DNA of 64,000 nt from Notamacropus eugenii (GCF_028372415.1 NC_092879.1:70042412-70106411), one strand, 5' to 3'. Positions 1-10,939 are shown, counted from the first letter of the stretch. The notes: generated by a model from the sequence alone, not told the origin. Made by a program: numbers and translations.

Positions 1-393
1 TCCCTGTCACCTCTAGGATCATATACAAAATACTCTCTTTGGCATTCAAAGACCTTTATAATCTAGCATCCTTCTACCTCTCTAGTCTTCATACACCTTA
101 CTCCCTGCCACATACTCTGATCCAATGATGCTGGTCTCCTGGCTGTTCCACAAACAAAACCCTCCATCTCTCAGCTCTGGACATTTTCTCTAGCTGTTCC
201 CTATCCCTGGAACACTCTCCCTCCTCATCTTGGTTTACTGCCTTTCCTCATTTCCTTTAACTCTCAACTAAAATCCCATTTTTTACTGGAGGTCTTTACC
301 AACCCTTTTAATTCTAGAATTTTGCTTCTTCATGACTGGTTTTCTATTTATCCTGTATATAGCTTGTCTATACATATATATAGATAGATAGAT

Positions 394-432
<39 letters not shown>

Positions 433-605
433 TAGATATCTAGATCTCTACATATATAGATATATATAGATGTTTGCTTGTTATCTCCCCATTAGACTGT
501 GAGCTCCTTGAGGGCAGGGATTGTCTTTTGCCTCTTTTTGTATCCCCAGCCCTTAGCACAGGCCTGGCACATAATAGGTGGTTAATAAATGCTTGTTGAA
601 TGATT
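1..605 (+). repeat. L2 LINE, 3' end (ORF2 tail and 3' UTR)
   Basis: The sequence runs through the end of an L2 element. It shows the pyrimidine-rich 3' coding tail, then the typical 3' UTR wording TGTGAGCTCCTTGAGGGCAG and a terminus ending in AATAAATGCTTGTTGAATGA. A GATA microsatellite has expanded inside it at about 380-435. The 5' part continues left of the window. Confidence 0.85.
378..436. repeat. (GATA)n microsatellite
   Basis: About a dozen tandem GATA units with one ATATAG interruption, lying inside the L2 3' UTR. Confidence 0.95.
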
Positions 606-859
606 AACTGAGCTGAGGAAGTTGAGGACCTGTGAGGTCAGGGGGCTACAAGCACCATCACCTTGAATAGTGGTATAGAAAGACTTATGAGCTTCATAAG
701 AGGAAAAAAGAGTATTCAGAGAAAATGGCAGAGAATTTTCTTGATGCATTAATAAGAAATATGTAGACCAATCCTCCTGGAACTCTGTCACCCCCTCTCC
801 CCCATGGCACAAAATGCATTCTGAAGAGTCAGAGAGTTAGAGCCAGAAAGGCTATCAAG

Positions 860-1012
860 TCCGACCCCTTCATTTTACAGAGAAGGACACTGAGGCACAG
901 TGATTTGCCCAGGGTTACACAGCTAGTAAGTGTTGGGTAGAATCTGAACCCAGGTCTACCTGACTCCAAGACCAGGACCCTCCCTGCTACTCATTAGGCT
1001 CTCGTTTAGTTG
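860..1012 (-). repeat. MIR-family SINE
   Basis: The reverse complement gives the MIR order: tRNA-like head, then the ACTAGCTGTGTAACC core and the CAGTTTCC-type region. On the plus strand this reads CATTTTACAGAGAAGG, then TTGCCCAGGGTTACACAGCTAG. Confidence 0.85.
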
Positions 1013-1089
1013 TTCCATGGTGGAGGTGGCATGTTGGCCTTATCCTTTAGGAAAACTCTTTGAGAGCTCAATGGAGGATGGAATCAGAT

Positions 1090-1342
1090 GGTGCTTTAAA
1101 GTTTGCAAAGTACTTTATATACATGAGCTCACTTGAGCCTCATAAAAAAAAAAAAAACCCTGGGAAGGAGGAGCTATATTTTCCATTATCCTCATTTTAC
1201 AAATGAGGAAACTGAGTCCCAGAAAAGTGAGCTGACTTGCCCAGGGTGACATAGCTGAGAATTGTCTGAGGTAAGGTTTGAACCCACATCTTTCTATCTC
1301 CAAACTCAGCTCTCCAGTCACTATGCTATACTGCTTCTCAAA
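1090..1342 (-). repeat. MIR-family SINE, nearly full length
   Basis: The plus strand reads the antisense MIR: TTTAAAGTTTGCAAAGTACTTTA, a short A-run at 1144-1157, TTTTACAAATGAGGAAACTGAG, TTGCCCAGGGTGACATAGCT and the tRNA-like head. Confidence 0.85.
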
Positions 1343-1344
1343 CT

Positions 1345-1450
1345 TCATATCTCCCAGGTTCAGTTTGTTCATTTGTAAAGTGGCAGTAATAATACTTGTA
1401 CTACCTACGTCACAGGAGGCTTGTAAGGAAATCCCTTTGCAAACCTTGTT
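1345..1450 (+). repeat. MIR fragment (3' half)
   Basis: GTTCATTTGTAAAGTGG is followed by the AATAATACTTGTACTACC and TGTAAGGA blocks of the MIR 3' half. It abuts the previous SINE in opposite orientation. Confidence 0.6.
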
Positions 1451-2035
1451 CTTCTTGACTTGCACATGAAGTGGATTTAGGGGAGACAGAGCTGCACAAA
1501 GACGTCACAAATCTCAAGTACTACAGAGGGAGAGAGGTATATTAGTTGGCAGAGTTTTTACCTTCTTTGGAGCTCTTGACGTCCTATGGAAACAGCTGAA
1601 GTTTCTCCCTTGGCTCAGAAATCCTGTTTTGGAAAGGTTTGGGAGGTCCTGGGGACCAGAGAAAATGTCCAGTCCTCCATCTTGTTGGTCAAGATTGGGA
1701 AAGAAAATAAGAGGATGAGGATGATGGCACAATAAGGAAGGAGAGAAATCGCCTTCACTGTCTCTGCCTCTTCTCTCTCCCAGCTTTTACCAACAAATCA
1801 ATAATAGAGCAGCAGGATGGCCATGCATGCAGGCCCTGCTCAGGCCAGGCACAAGGAGAAAGAGTAAAACATCTGGCCTCCAAAATAACAGTCTAAGCAA
1901 TGAAAGGGCGTCTTCTACACACAAATGGAATAGGGCTCAAATTATGAATCAGCAAATTCCAAACATGGACGAGGCCTTAGAAATCTCCTAGTCCACTCCC
2001 CTCATTTTATGTAGTATTTCGCCACAGATTTCTTA
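1451..2035. other. Unique sequence, nothing recognised
   Basis: No gene or clear repeat seen. A short MIR-like antisense stretch near 1965-2012 (AGTCCACTCCCCTCATTTTA) is too short to call firmly. Confidence 0.5.
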
Positions 2036-2039
2036 AGAC

Positions 2040-2740
2040 CTGCTACACAGGGGTCAGACACTGAGTTCTTTGCACTGGGGGAGCAATAATAATATAAAAA
2101 TAGTTCCTAGCTTCAAGGTGCTTATAGACAACTGGAAGGAGATAACAATACACAAATAAGTTTAAAATAAGTACAAAATTCATCAAAGCACCAACAACTA
2201 ACAACTGAGAGGAAAGGCTCCAGTAGGAGGTAGCACTGGCACCAAGCCCTAAAGGGAGCTACGAATTCCACAAGGTGGAGGTGAAGGAGAGTATTCCAGG
2301 TATGGGGCTCAGTCTGTGCAAAAGAAGGGAGGTGGGAGATGCAATATTGCATATGGGAACTAGCAAGCGAATTGGTTTACCTAATATGTAGAATGCATGA
2401 AGAAGAGTTACATGCTACATAGGGCTTGAGAAGCAGATTGGAGCCAGATAGTAAAGGGCTTTAAATGCCAAACGAAGTTTTTCTTTGCTCATAGAGGTAC
2501 CAGAGAGCCACTGAAGCTTGCTGAGGAAGATAATGATACAGTCAGATCTTGACACAGTCAACTGTACGGAAGATGAATTGGAGGGGGAGAATCTAGATAC
2601 AGGAAGGTGCAGCCAGATATAGCTCACAAAAAGTGACCTCCAACACAACTAAGATGTGTCTTGGGATGAATGCTGGCGACTTAAAGTCTATTTGCACATG
2701 ACTAGAAAGGTTCCTAGCAAATTCATTTATATCTATTAAA
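2040..2740 (-). repeat. L2 LINE, ORF2 3' region and 3' UTR
   Basis: The reverse complement reads the L2 C-terminal region (a KLQWLSGTSMS-like peptide followed by LAFKALYYLAP) and then the 3' UTR toward 2040. The same family recurs at 8490, 37560, 41525 and 54340. Confidence 0.8.
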
Positions 2741-2998
2741 AAAATTCCATATAAACTGTACAGAACAGCGCTTGCCAAGGAGTAAATATAAACAAGAACA
2801 TAAATGAGAAATTTCTGACCAAGCTTTATTTGTCCTTTTTCCGGCTTCTGTTTTAATTATGCAAATGTGTTGATACAAGTTTAAACTGCAAAAATAAGTA
2901 AAGGTCAGGCCCCAAAACAGTCGGTATTTTCTATTTGCCATTTTCTACCTTGGATTGAGAGAAAGGAAGAACTACATACAAATCTTGCCTCCTATCTT
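2741..2998. other. Unique sequence
   Basis: AT-rich DNA with no recognisable repeat or splice-framed open reading frame. Confidence 0.45.
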
Positions 2999-2999
2999 T

Positions 3000-3215
3000 A
3001 CTAGCAAAGTAGCCCATGAGCCTCATAACCCTTTACCTTTCTAAGCCTCAGTTTCCTTATTTGTAAAATAAAAATACTGGTGATAATGACCATGTCACCT
3101 ACCCAACAGTGTTGATGAGTGGCTCAATGAGCACACATCATGTGCATGAAATGCTTTTGAAAAGTTTCAAATGCCATATAGACATCAGTTCTTACTAAGA
3201 ATTTTGTAGCAATAT
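3000..3215 (+). repeat. MIR-family SINE
   Basis: AAGCCTCAGTTTCCTTATTT, a TGTAAAATAAAAATACTGG block and a decayed 3' end (TGAAATGCTTTTGAAAAG) match the MIR core and tail. Confidence 0.75.
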
Positions 3216-3654
3216 CAGCTACCTACAATTATTATCATTACTAAAAGGAGAAATTGATCCTTCACGAATTTCACTCTTAGAGCTCACCCAGTAAAAATCT
3301 GTCACTCTGCAGATGCCGTCAACACGTAAGGCTTCAGAATTACGACTAGAAGCAAGGGGTGATTTGTGCTAGTGGTACTAGACATGTGGTCTTGAAATGG
3401 GTAGAAAGTCACCAGCCCTAAAGAAAGTGTCACCTGTTGTTGCACCCTCATGTCATCATGTTTTGGGATGTGTTCTTGTAAAAAACAATGAGGAGGCCCC
3501 CAAATTTTACTTGCCTGAGAAGCCTCAAATGGATCATTGCAGCCCTGTAGACTGATGTCTAGAATACAGTATACAGAGGCAAGAGGGAGCAAATGGGGCA
3601 CTCCAATGTCAAGCTCCCCTCTTCCAGCCTCTTCCAGGATAGTATCTTTTATCA
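3216..3654. other. Unique sequence
   Basis: A 117-codon minus-strand open frame crosses this stretch but has no recognisable domain, and its composition matches the surroundings. No repeat recognised. Confidence 0.4.
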
Positions 3655-3860
3655 CAAGATCTCCCAGGTGAAAGGGCCCACAAAGGCCCCTCCCAGCTCT
3701 CTAGGTTATACCCAACATGCAGCCTGAGGTTCAGATGTTCAATGACAAGGAAGCCACTGCTTCCCATGGAGGCTCATTGCACTTGAAGATATCTCTCTTT
3801 ATTAGGAAGCTTTTCCTTCTATCAAGTCCTAGTTTTTCCTTCCTGGGTCAAGGAAAACAA
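3655..3860 (-). repeat. L3/CR1 LINE 3' fragment (decayed)
   Basis: The plus strand reads GAAGCCACTGCTTCCCATGG, a GGCTCATTGCACTT block and TTAGGAAGCTTTTCCTTCTA. These correspond to the antisense CR1/L3 3' region (…cattccact…taggaagtttttccttata…). Confidence 0.55.
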
Positions 3861-4314
3861 GAGTGGCTGATCCCTGTTCTGTTACCACAATCAGAAAGGC
3901 AGTAGGGAATGCCAGGAAATCCAGCAAGGACACCCCCCCTTCCTCATCTACTCAGGATGCTTAAAGCCAACCTGTCTAAAACAGTCTCACCAGGACTTCC
4001 CTGTCGGATTTTCTAAACTGCTTTTCATAGTATAGAGCTTCCTGGGTGGTCAGAAAGGAGAGTAGAAGAGCCAAGTGAAATCCCTGAGGCAGAGCAGGAC
4101 GCTCTAGGGAGTCTGGTTACCTGGGTAGCTTTCATCATATCTCTTTGTCTGTGTCATATTTCCCTGCGTTCTGTGTCTCTGGAGAGAATCTCAAGCATTA
4201 GGCCCTCCTGGAAAGGGCTGCAGGTCTTTAAGGCCTACAACAAAGGGCTTAGACAGTCATCGTTGGATCACCAGGTCAGCAACTACCTGGCCTTCAATAG
4301 CTGACATCGGAAAG
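3861..4314. other. Unique sequence
   Basis: Nothing recognised apart from ordinary AT/GC-balanced DNA. Confidence 0.45.
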
Positions 4315-4415
4315 ACTCTTTAACATCTGGAAAACATCTCATCGACATTATCTAATTTTATCTTCATGCAATCTTCTAAGGTAGATGCTTGCCATTATTT
4401 TCATTTTACATTCAA
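4315..4415 (-). repeat. MIR fragment
   Basis: Antisense MIR 3' half: ACATTATCTAATTTTATCTT, CAATCTTCTAAGGTAGATGC and TTTTCATTTTACA. Confidence 0.6.
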
Positions 4416-5277
4416 CCACCAGAGGGCAATGCTGTCCAGTTATCTGATCCCAATTAAAAAAGTGTTGGCAATCAGGCTGATCCCAGAAACTGGGTAGCCA
4501 CTACTCTCTTTATGGCTCACTCCCTTCTCTAGCTTCACCCCTTTGAGGAGTGGCTACCCTCCTCTTTTAGTGCAGGGGTGTTGTGTGTAGGGCGATCTTG
4601 GCTCATGGCTTCCCTACCCATGGGCTGGGGGAGGAAGTCACCTTCCCTCTATTTCCCTGGAATTCTGTCACAGAAGCAGGCTGTCATGGAGTGAATCGCA
4701 CCACCACAGCAGAACTGTAACCACAGAAGGAAAAGAAAGGAAGAAAAACCCAACGATAGAGAATGAGAAGGAAGTCAGACAAGAAAGGAGAACCAAGAGA
4801 AAACCGTGTCATGTTTATTTCATGTATCCAAAGAGCCACCTCATTGACTGGCCACCCAAGGCTCCTCTGGGCAGCCCCAAACCTTTCAGTTTATGGACAA
4901 GGCCAGAACAAGGACCATGGTTCCAGGGCTTAAATGAATAAGTTCCTATTGTCTGTAAGAAAGCCCCAAGAAAATTCAGGAATTTGAAGATCTAATAGTT
5001 TGGGGGGCTAAAATTTAGATCTTTTCCTTCCTGTTGCTGCAGAGAGCTACTCAGCTCCCAGCCCAGCTACTGAGGCATTCTGTACAAGTCCTCCCCAGAT
5101 CCCATTCCGCTATTCTACTACACCTCTCTTTTTACCAGTAAGCATAGGGGATTCAGGTCTCCCTAGGGTATGACCAGCAGAGGTCTCTCAGTTCTGCCTA
5201 GCTACTGGAGGGCAGAGAAGGCACCCAAACAACTTCTTTCTCTATCTTTGGTCCTTCCTAAATTCTTGTTAGTCTCA
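4416..5277. other. Unique sequence
   Basis: About 860 bases without a recognisable gene or repeat. Includes an A/G-rich run near 4725-4805. Confidence 0.45.
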
Positions 5278-5285
5278 TCCTAGGT

Positions 5286-5489
5286 CAGGGATAGGGAACC
5301 TATGGCCTCGAGGTCACATGTGGCCCTCTAGGTCCTCAAGTGTGACTCTTTGAGTGAATCCAAATTTGACAGAACAAATCCCCTTAATAAAAGGATTTGT
5401 TCTGTAAAATCTGGACTCAATCAAAAGGCTGCACCCAAGGACCTAGAGGGCCACATGTGGCCTCAGGGCCACAGGTTTCCCCACCACTG
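5286..5489. mobile_element. Palindromic hAT-type MITE with 8-bp target duplication
   Basis: The two halves are inverted copies of each other. The left arm has GGGAACCTATGGCCTCGAGG and GGCCCTCTAGGTCCTCAAGT; the right arm has ACCTAGAGGGCCACATGTGG and ends GGTTTCCCCACCACTG. The centre is ACAAATCCCCTTAATAAAAGGATTTGT. The termini begin CAG and end CTG, as in hAT elements. The flanks TCCTAGGT (5278-5285) and TGCTAGGT (5490-5497) match at 7 of 8 positions, the length hAT transposases produce. It is too short to encode anything. Related copies lie at 15005 and 32840. Confidence 0.85.
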
Positions 5490-5654
5490 TGCTAGGTCAT
5501 TCCACTCCAAGCCCATCCCAACTCCCCTACTCTTTAGCTCTCCAACTCTTTCTGTGTGTCTTGGCAGCCAAAACTTTGTGGGTGCACCCACCTTCAGCTT
5601 TCTCCAAATCTTTGTGGGTAAAGCCAATGAGAAACATGGGGCCAAGAGCTCATC

Positions 5655-5800
5655 AGCTATACATAGATGAGGAAAGTAAGGCTCACATAGGTTAACTGAC
5701 TTATCCATGGCAATCAAACTAATAAAGGTCAGAGGTGGAATATAAGCACAGGCTTGCCCTGACTCCAAAGCCATCTCTCTTTCAATTGGCCCATGCTGCC
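5655..5800 (-). repeat. MIR-family SINE
   Basis: Antisense MIR: AGATGAGGAAAGTAAGGCTC, GTTAACTGACTTATCCATGG and a decayed head. Confidence 0.65.
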
Positions 5801-5834
5801 ATTCCAAAAAAAGAAAACATCTTAACTTTGATCA

Positions 5835-5912
5835 CTTGACTATTACAACAACCAGAGACCCATTTTTCAAATGAGGCAACTGGGAATCAGAAAAGTTAAA
5901 TGGTTTATTTGC
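5835..5912 (-). repeat. MIR fragment
   Basis: Antisense core: TTACAACAACCAGAGACCCA, TTTTTCAAATGAGGCAACTG. Confidence 0.5.
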
Positions 5913-6002
5913 CCCTTCCCTGTTCCTTTGGTTGGACCTATCCCAGAGGTCAGAGGACCCTTTCAATCTGAGAATGGGGAAATCTGATAGAGCCTTTCAA
6001 AT

Positions 6003-6230
6003 ATTTGAAGGTAGAGCACTAGGCCCAGAGTCAGGAAGACATGAGTTCAAATCTGGCCTCAGACACTTACTAGCTGTGTGACCCTGGGCAAGTCACTTTA
6101 CCCTCTTTGCCTCAGTTTCCTCATCTGCAAAATGAGCTGGAAAAGGAAATGGCAAACCACTCCAGTATCTTTGTCAAGAAAACCCCAAACAGGGTCACAA
6201 AGAGTCAGACACAACTGAACAACAAAATAT
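6003..6230 (+). repeat. Marsupial MIR-derived SINE (MAR1-like), well preserved
   Basis: Head GGCCCAGAGTCAGGAAGACA, core ACTAGCTGTGTGACCCTGGG, then a marsupial-specific tail: GCTGGAAAAGGAAATGGCAA, ACCACTCCAGTATCTTTGTC and AAAGAGTCAGACACAACTGA. The tail differs from the eutherian MIR 3' end. Confidence 0.9.
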
Positions 6231-6429
6231 CAAACCAAAAATAAATGTTTGTTAAATTGAATTGAATAATGCCTGTCCTCCTCCCACCCTCTTCCCAGTA
6301 TTCTCTCCTTCAGAATAGATATCCCAAGTTCCTTCAGCTGTCCTCAGGTGGTATCTGGTCACAGATTCCCTCAACATTCTAGGGACTCTTTTCTAAAAAC
6401 ACTTCAGTTTGTCCTTCCTAAAATGTGAA

Positions 6430-6645
6430 GGAGCTAGGTGGCCAATTGGCTAGAGTTTTGGAGTTAGGAAGACCTGAGTTCAAATCTCAGCACTGACACT
6501 TACTAGCTATATGATCCCTCTGAACTTCGGCTTCCCCACCTGTAAAAAGAGGGGCTAATAATGCTATACAGTGCTAACAGTGCCCACCTCAGGCCTGTAC
6601 AACTCAGACAAGATAGTGTATACAAAGTGTCTTGCCAAATTTAGG
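6430..6645 (+). repeat. MIR-family SINE
   Basis: GGAGTTAGGAAGACCTGAGT, ACACTTACTAGCTATATGAT, GTAAAAAGAGGGGCTAATAA and a decayed 3' end. Confidence 0.8.
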
Positions 6646-6784
6646 ACACTCTAGAAAGAGCTGTTGTGTTGTTGTCTTCATTGAAGTGTGATACCCACAG
6701 CTGAACATAATTTTCCAGATGTAGTCTGACCCAGGGAAGTCAACAATGGGACTATCATCACATCATCCCTGTGATGAGAGGAAG

Positions 6785-6968
6785 GCAGGATAGTACAGTG
6801 GGAAATGATGCTTGTTTTAGAGGTGAACAACCTGGGTCCGAATCCTACTTCTACCTTTGGGATCTTAGGCAAGGCATTTAACTTCCCAGGGCCTCCAGTT
6901 TCCTCATGTGTAAAATGTAGGAGTTGGACTAGTGACTTCACCTATCTTCTAGCTCTAGACCCAGGATC
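6785..6968 (+). repeat. MIR/THER1-type SINE
   Basis: The MIR head and core are followed by a TTGGACTAGTGACTTCACCT-like tail ending TCTAGCTCTAGACCCAGGAT, the 3' end of the MIR3/THER1 type rather than classic MIR. Confidence 0.75.
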
Positions 6969-6969
6969 A

Positions 6970-7020
6970 TTTTATTCAATAAGTATTTATTAAGCACCTA
7001 CTTTATGCAGGACACCAAAA
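6970..7020 (-). repeat. L2 3' terminus fragment
   Basis: AATAAGTATTTATTAAGCAC and CTACTTTATGCAGGACAC are the reverse complement of the L2 3' end. Confidence 0.7.
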
Positions 7021-7310
7021 GCCAACCATGTGTTCAGTCCATTTTTATTTTGAAGACCGAGCCATTTAATGCATCACAGAGTATCCAGAGAAGCCCGTGG
7101 CTCCATTCTGCTTTCACTGGCAATTACACTTGACACATTCTCCTGTAGGTTCCATGATGCAACACCCACCTAGGCAGGCAGCAAGCATCATTTAAAAACT
7201 CACAACTACTGGGTAGGGTGGGGAAGAAACCTTGCGTGGTGGCGTAGGATGGTCAGTCATTTAAGGTATAGCAAACTTGTACTGCACGGAGCCATTATGT
7301 ATCAAAGGAA
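7021..7310. other. Unique sequence
   Basis: Nothing recognised. Confidence 0.4.
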
Positions 7311-7314
7311 CTGA

Positions 7315-7640
7315 AAGAGAATCAAAGAATATTAAATTTGGAAGAAACTTCAAAGGTCATCTAGTTCAGCCTTCTGCCTCATACTGGGATCCCTCCTATA
7401 GCACCCCATCTGATAACTGGCACGTTTCTAACCATTCCAAATGATGGAGAGGTACTACCTACAGAATCATCCGATTCCATTGTTGAATTGCACTAATATG
7501 TGTACGTTTTTCCTTATATAAAATCAAAATCTGCCTTCCTGGAAATAGTCTTGTAGGCCCATGCCACTTTTCAAATATTTTTCTTGGTTACGTGCCCTAA
7601 CTTGAGTCTTTTGCACAGATCCTTTTAAAATCGGAACTCA
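7315..7640 (-). repeat. L3/CR1 LINE 3' end
   Basis: The plus strand reads the antisense CR1/L3 3' region: GAAACTTCAAAGGTCATCTA, then a GTCCAGCC-like block, GATGGAGAGGTACTACCTAC, CGATTCCATTGTTG and TTTTTCCTTATATAAAATCA. Confidence 0.7.
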
Positions 7641-7794
7641 TCCAAAGAGCTCCCTCTGTGGCCACATCTGGCTCTTTGGATGTCTCCTCCTTTTCTTTCT
7701 CCTGGGATTGATCAAATTGCACCAGCAGAATTTCAAGTTCTCATATCTCTTTAGTAATATTTCCTTTCGGAGACAAGTTAGTTCAAGGGATTAT

Positions 7795-7868
7795 GTCTAT
7801 TCTGTCTCTGAGCCTCAGCTTTCTTAACTGTAAAACAAGGCTAATAATACCTGCCCCTACTATTGGGC
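7795..7868 (+). repeat. MIR fragment
   Basis: GAGCCTCAGCTTTCTTAACT then GTAAAACAAGGCTAATAATA. Confidence 0.6.
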
Positions 7869-8045
7869 AGTTAGGTGGCAGAGTAGACCCTGGGCAAGTT
7901 CCTTAACCCTCTCTGCCTCCGTTTCCTCATCCTGTAAAATGAGCTAGAGAAGGAAACAGCAAACCACCTCAGTGTCTTTGCCAAGAAAACCCCAAACGGC
8001 ATTGTGAAGAGTCAGACAGGACTAGAACAACTCAATAACAACTAT
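7866..8045 (+). repeat. MAR1-like SINE, internally deleted
   Basis: The head GGGCAGTTAGGTGGCAGAGT joins directly to the core (GACCCTGGGCAAGTTCCTTA), and the characteristic tail follows (GAAGGAAACAGCAAACCACC, GAAGAGTCAGACAGGACTAG). Confidence 0.85.
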
Positions 8046-8139
8046 TATTGTAATTTTATGTAGCCATGACACCTTGATATTTTGCCTTTTGTTTCATATA
8101 ACACTTTATTTTGCAACTCTCTGATATTATAAATGTGGA

Positions 8140-8340
8140 GTGGAAATAGCCTTGATCTTAAAGTAAGGTGATCTAGACATGAGTCCTAGATGTGACATTT
8201 ATGTGACCTTGGACAAGACACTTAATCTGAGCCTGGTGATGATACATAACTCACAGGGCTACTTTGGAGAAAACGCTTTGTAAAATGCTATAGAAATAGG
8301 AGTTGGAATTATTATTGCTGTTATTATATATTACAGCTGT
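8140..8340 (+). repeat. MIR-family SINE
   Basis: GACATTTATGTGACCTTGGA, CAAGACACTTAATCTGAGCC, then ACGCTTTGTAAAATGCTATA. Confidence 0.7.
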
Positions 8341-8344
8341 TTGT

Positions 8345-8487
8345 GTTTGTATATCATTTCCCTCCTAGACTGTAAGTTCCATGAGAACAGGGATTGTGTT
8401 TTATGTTCGTTTTTTATCTCTCCTAATATCTAGCATAGTGCTCTACACGTAGTAGACAATGAATGTTTGGTGAACAAATAGATGAAT
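8345..8487 (+). repeat. L2 3' end
   Basis: CTAGACTGTAAGTTCCATGA, GAACAGGGATTGTGTTTTAT and a terminus AATGAATGTTTGGTGAACAA match the L2 3' UTR. Confidence 0.85.
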
Positions 8488-8489
8488 AC

Positions 8490-10190
8490 AGGTGTCCTTG
8501 ACAGTTCAGTAAAAATTGAACCGGGTCTTAAAGGAAACTAAGGAAACCAGTGGGCAGAAGTGAGGAGACAAAGCATTCCAGACATAGAGGACAGTCATTG
8601 AAAGAGCCCAGAGATGGGAGTTGGAGTATCGTAGGTGAGGAATGACAAGAAGGCAAGTGCTGCCAGCTCACAGAGTCTGGAAAAGGAGGGAGAAACCAGG
8701 TTATGGAGGGCTTTAAAAACTGAAAGGAACATCTGCTATTTGATCCTGGAGGTGGGAGGGAGCCACTGGAGTTTATTGAGTAGGAGTGTAACATGGTCAG
8801 ACCCGCACTTTAGGAAGATCAATTGGGCAGCTGAGTGGAGGGAGGATGGGAGAGGGAAGAGCCTGGAGACACAGAGACCAGTCAGAAGGCGCTTATAATA
8901 GTCTATAGTATAATAATATTCTATATGATAATATATAATAATATTATATTGAGGTAATGAGGGCTTGCTCCAGGGTCATGGCAGTGAGAATGGAGAGAAA
9001 GGGATGTTGTTGTGAAGATAAGAATGTAATGATAAGACTTGGTAATGGACTGGACATGTAAATGCAAGAGTGAGTGCAAGATGACACTGAGGGTGCAAGC
9101 ATGGTAACGGGGAGAACTGTGGTACCCTCTAGAGTAAGAGGGAAATTCAGAAGGGGACAGGACTTGGGGGAAAAATGAGTTCTAGTTTGGCCATGTTGAG
9201 TTTGAAATGCCTATGGAACATTCATTCAAGGCAGTTAGTGATCTGAGACAGGCGCTCAGGAGAGAGGTTAGGGCTGGATATATATAGATCTGGGATAGAC
9301 ATCTGCACAGATATGATCATCAAATCCAAGGAAACTGATAAGATCACCAAACAAAATAGTATAGAGGGAGAAGAAAAGAGAGCTCAGGACAGAGTTGTTG
9401 GAGATGCCCATGGTTAGTGGGCATGTCCTAGATGAAAAACTATTAAAAGATACCAAGGAGTGGTTGGAGAAATAGGAGGAGAACTAAGCTGCATCACAAA
9501 AAGCTATACAGGGGAAAGTATTCAAGAGAAGACTAGGAACACAGTCAAAAGTTGCAGAAAGGTCAAGATGGTTGAAGATTTAGAAGAGACCATTGGATTG
9601 GACTACTAAGAGATTACTGGTGACTTTGGAAAGACTGATTCCAGGTGAATGGTAAGGTTGGAACAGTGCAGAGGGTTTAGAATCCAGTGAGAGGAAAGGA
9701 AATGGAAGTACTAATTATATATGGCTTTCTAAAGGAATTCAAGATAAAGGGTAATGGCTAACAGAGATGTTCAGATTAGGTGGTTTGTTTCTGGTTTTGT
9801 TTTTTTAAGGATAGAGAAGACATGGGTATGTTTGTAGACTATGGGGAAGGAGCCTGTAGATAGGGGAAATTGAAGTTTAGACAGAGTGGAGAGGACAGAA
9901 GGGACAATCTGCTGGAAAAGACAGGATAAGTTGGGATCAAGGATGTATGTAGAGGGATTTAGAGGCTTGCCATGGCAAGGAGAAGGGCCACCTCTTCATG
10001 AGAAACTGGAACGAAGGAAGAGATGAGGTATAATGAGGAGAACTCTTGGTGAATGGCCTGAATTTTTGCAAGAAAGCATGAGACAAGGTCTTCAGCAGAG
10101 AAAGCAAAGGCTGTATTAAGTCCAGTAAATATTCAAGCATTGTTCTTGAGCAGACCATGGAACTGACCCAGTGTGGTCATTCTAATATTT
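8490..10190 (-). repeat. L2 LINE, long 3' part of ORF2 (about 1.7 kb)
   Basis: On the minus strand this reads an L2 reverse transcriptase through to the 3' UTR. Around 9268-9456 the peptide contains FFSLYTILFGDLISFLGFDD followed by HICADV, a decayed form of the FSLYT...YADD catalytic region. Downstream on that strand comes the LDYCNS-like region, then the C-terminal part. Many substitutions and stops are present, so it is an old, inactive copy. A small AT-rich stretch interrupts it at 8893-8952. Confidence 0.85.
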
Positions 10191-10194
10191 TTAC

Positions 10195-10313
10195 TGGGAC
10201 AGCTAAGTGGTGCAGTGGATAGAGCATGGACCACGAAGTCAAGAGGACCTGAGTTCAGTTCTGGCCTTAGACATTTACTAGTTGTGTGACCCGGGGTAAG
10301 TCACTTAACCCTG
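10195..10313 (+). repeat. tRNA-headed SINE with microsatellite tail
   Basis: The head GGACAGCTAAGTGGTGCAGT and core GTTGTGTGACCCGGGGTAAG end at CACTTAACCCTGA, where a GGAA microsatellite has replaced the usual A-rich tail. Confidence 0.85.
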
Positions 10314-10416
10314 AGAAGGAAGGAAGGAAGGAAGGAAGGAAGGAAGGAAGGAAGGAAGGAAGGAAGGAAGGAAGGAAGGAAGGAAGGAAGGAAGGAAGGA
10401 AGGAAGGAAGGAAGGA
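10314..10416. repeat. (GGAA)n microsatellite, about 25 units
   Basis: An almost perfect run of GGAA/GAAG units directly 3' of a SINE, probably grown from its tail. Confidence 0.97.
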
Positions 10417-10419
10417 ACT

Positions 10420-10768
10420 GATATTTTTGCTTACCTACCTTGCCCCATAAGAAGGTGTCCTATTCATCCTGACATATGGCTAGCTCTGAGGGAACCCCAC
10501 ATTCTTGTTATTACTTGTTTAGGCAGCCTTAGTTTTGTCACTTGTGAGAAGAGTTTGGTGATTTCCCAAAGCCGGCTGGGATTGTTACAAACATGGAAGA
10601 ACAATTTCTCACTTTGGCTACGGAGATGCTGCTATTCTTTACTCTTCACTTGAAAAGGGTAAAGGTGAAGGAAACTCCACCAGCTACTGGGTGAGAACTC
10701 ATTGCTATTCTTGCCCTTCCCATCTCCCACAGAAATTGCCTAGAGTAAGAAACATCTTATTGTCCGTC
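10420..10768. other. Unique sequence
   Basis: No gene or repeat recognised. Confidence 0.4.
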
Positions 10769-10769
10769 A

Positions 10770-10937
10770 ATCTCTTCCAGCCCCCTCTTTTCACAGATGA
10801 AGGCACTGAGGTTCAGCTTGAGGAAGGGATTTTACCCAAGGTCACACAGCAAAACCCTGTTAGAAACAGGACTAAAGCCCAGCTTCCTGACACCCTGTCT
10901 GACATTCTTGCCACTACATCATACTGTCCTCTTTCTC
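10770..10937 (-). repeat. MIR-family SINE
   Basis: Antisense MIR: TTTCACAGATGAAGGCACTG, ACCCAAGGTCACACAGC and a head ending in CTACATCATACTGTCC. Confidence 0.8.
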
Positions 10938-10939
10938 TA

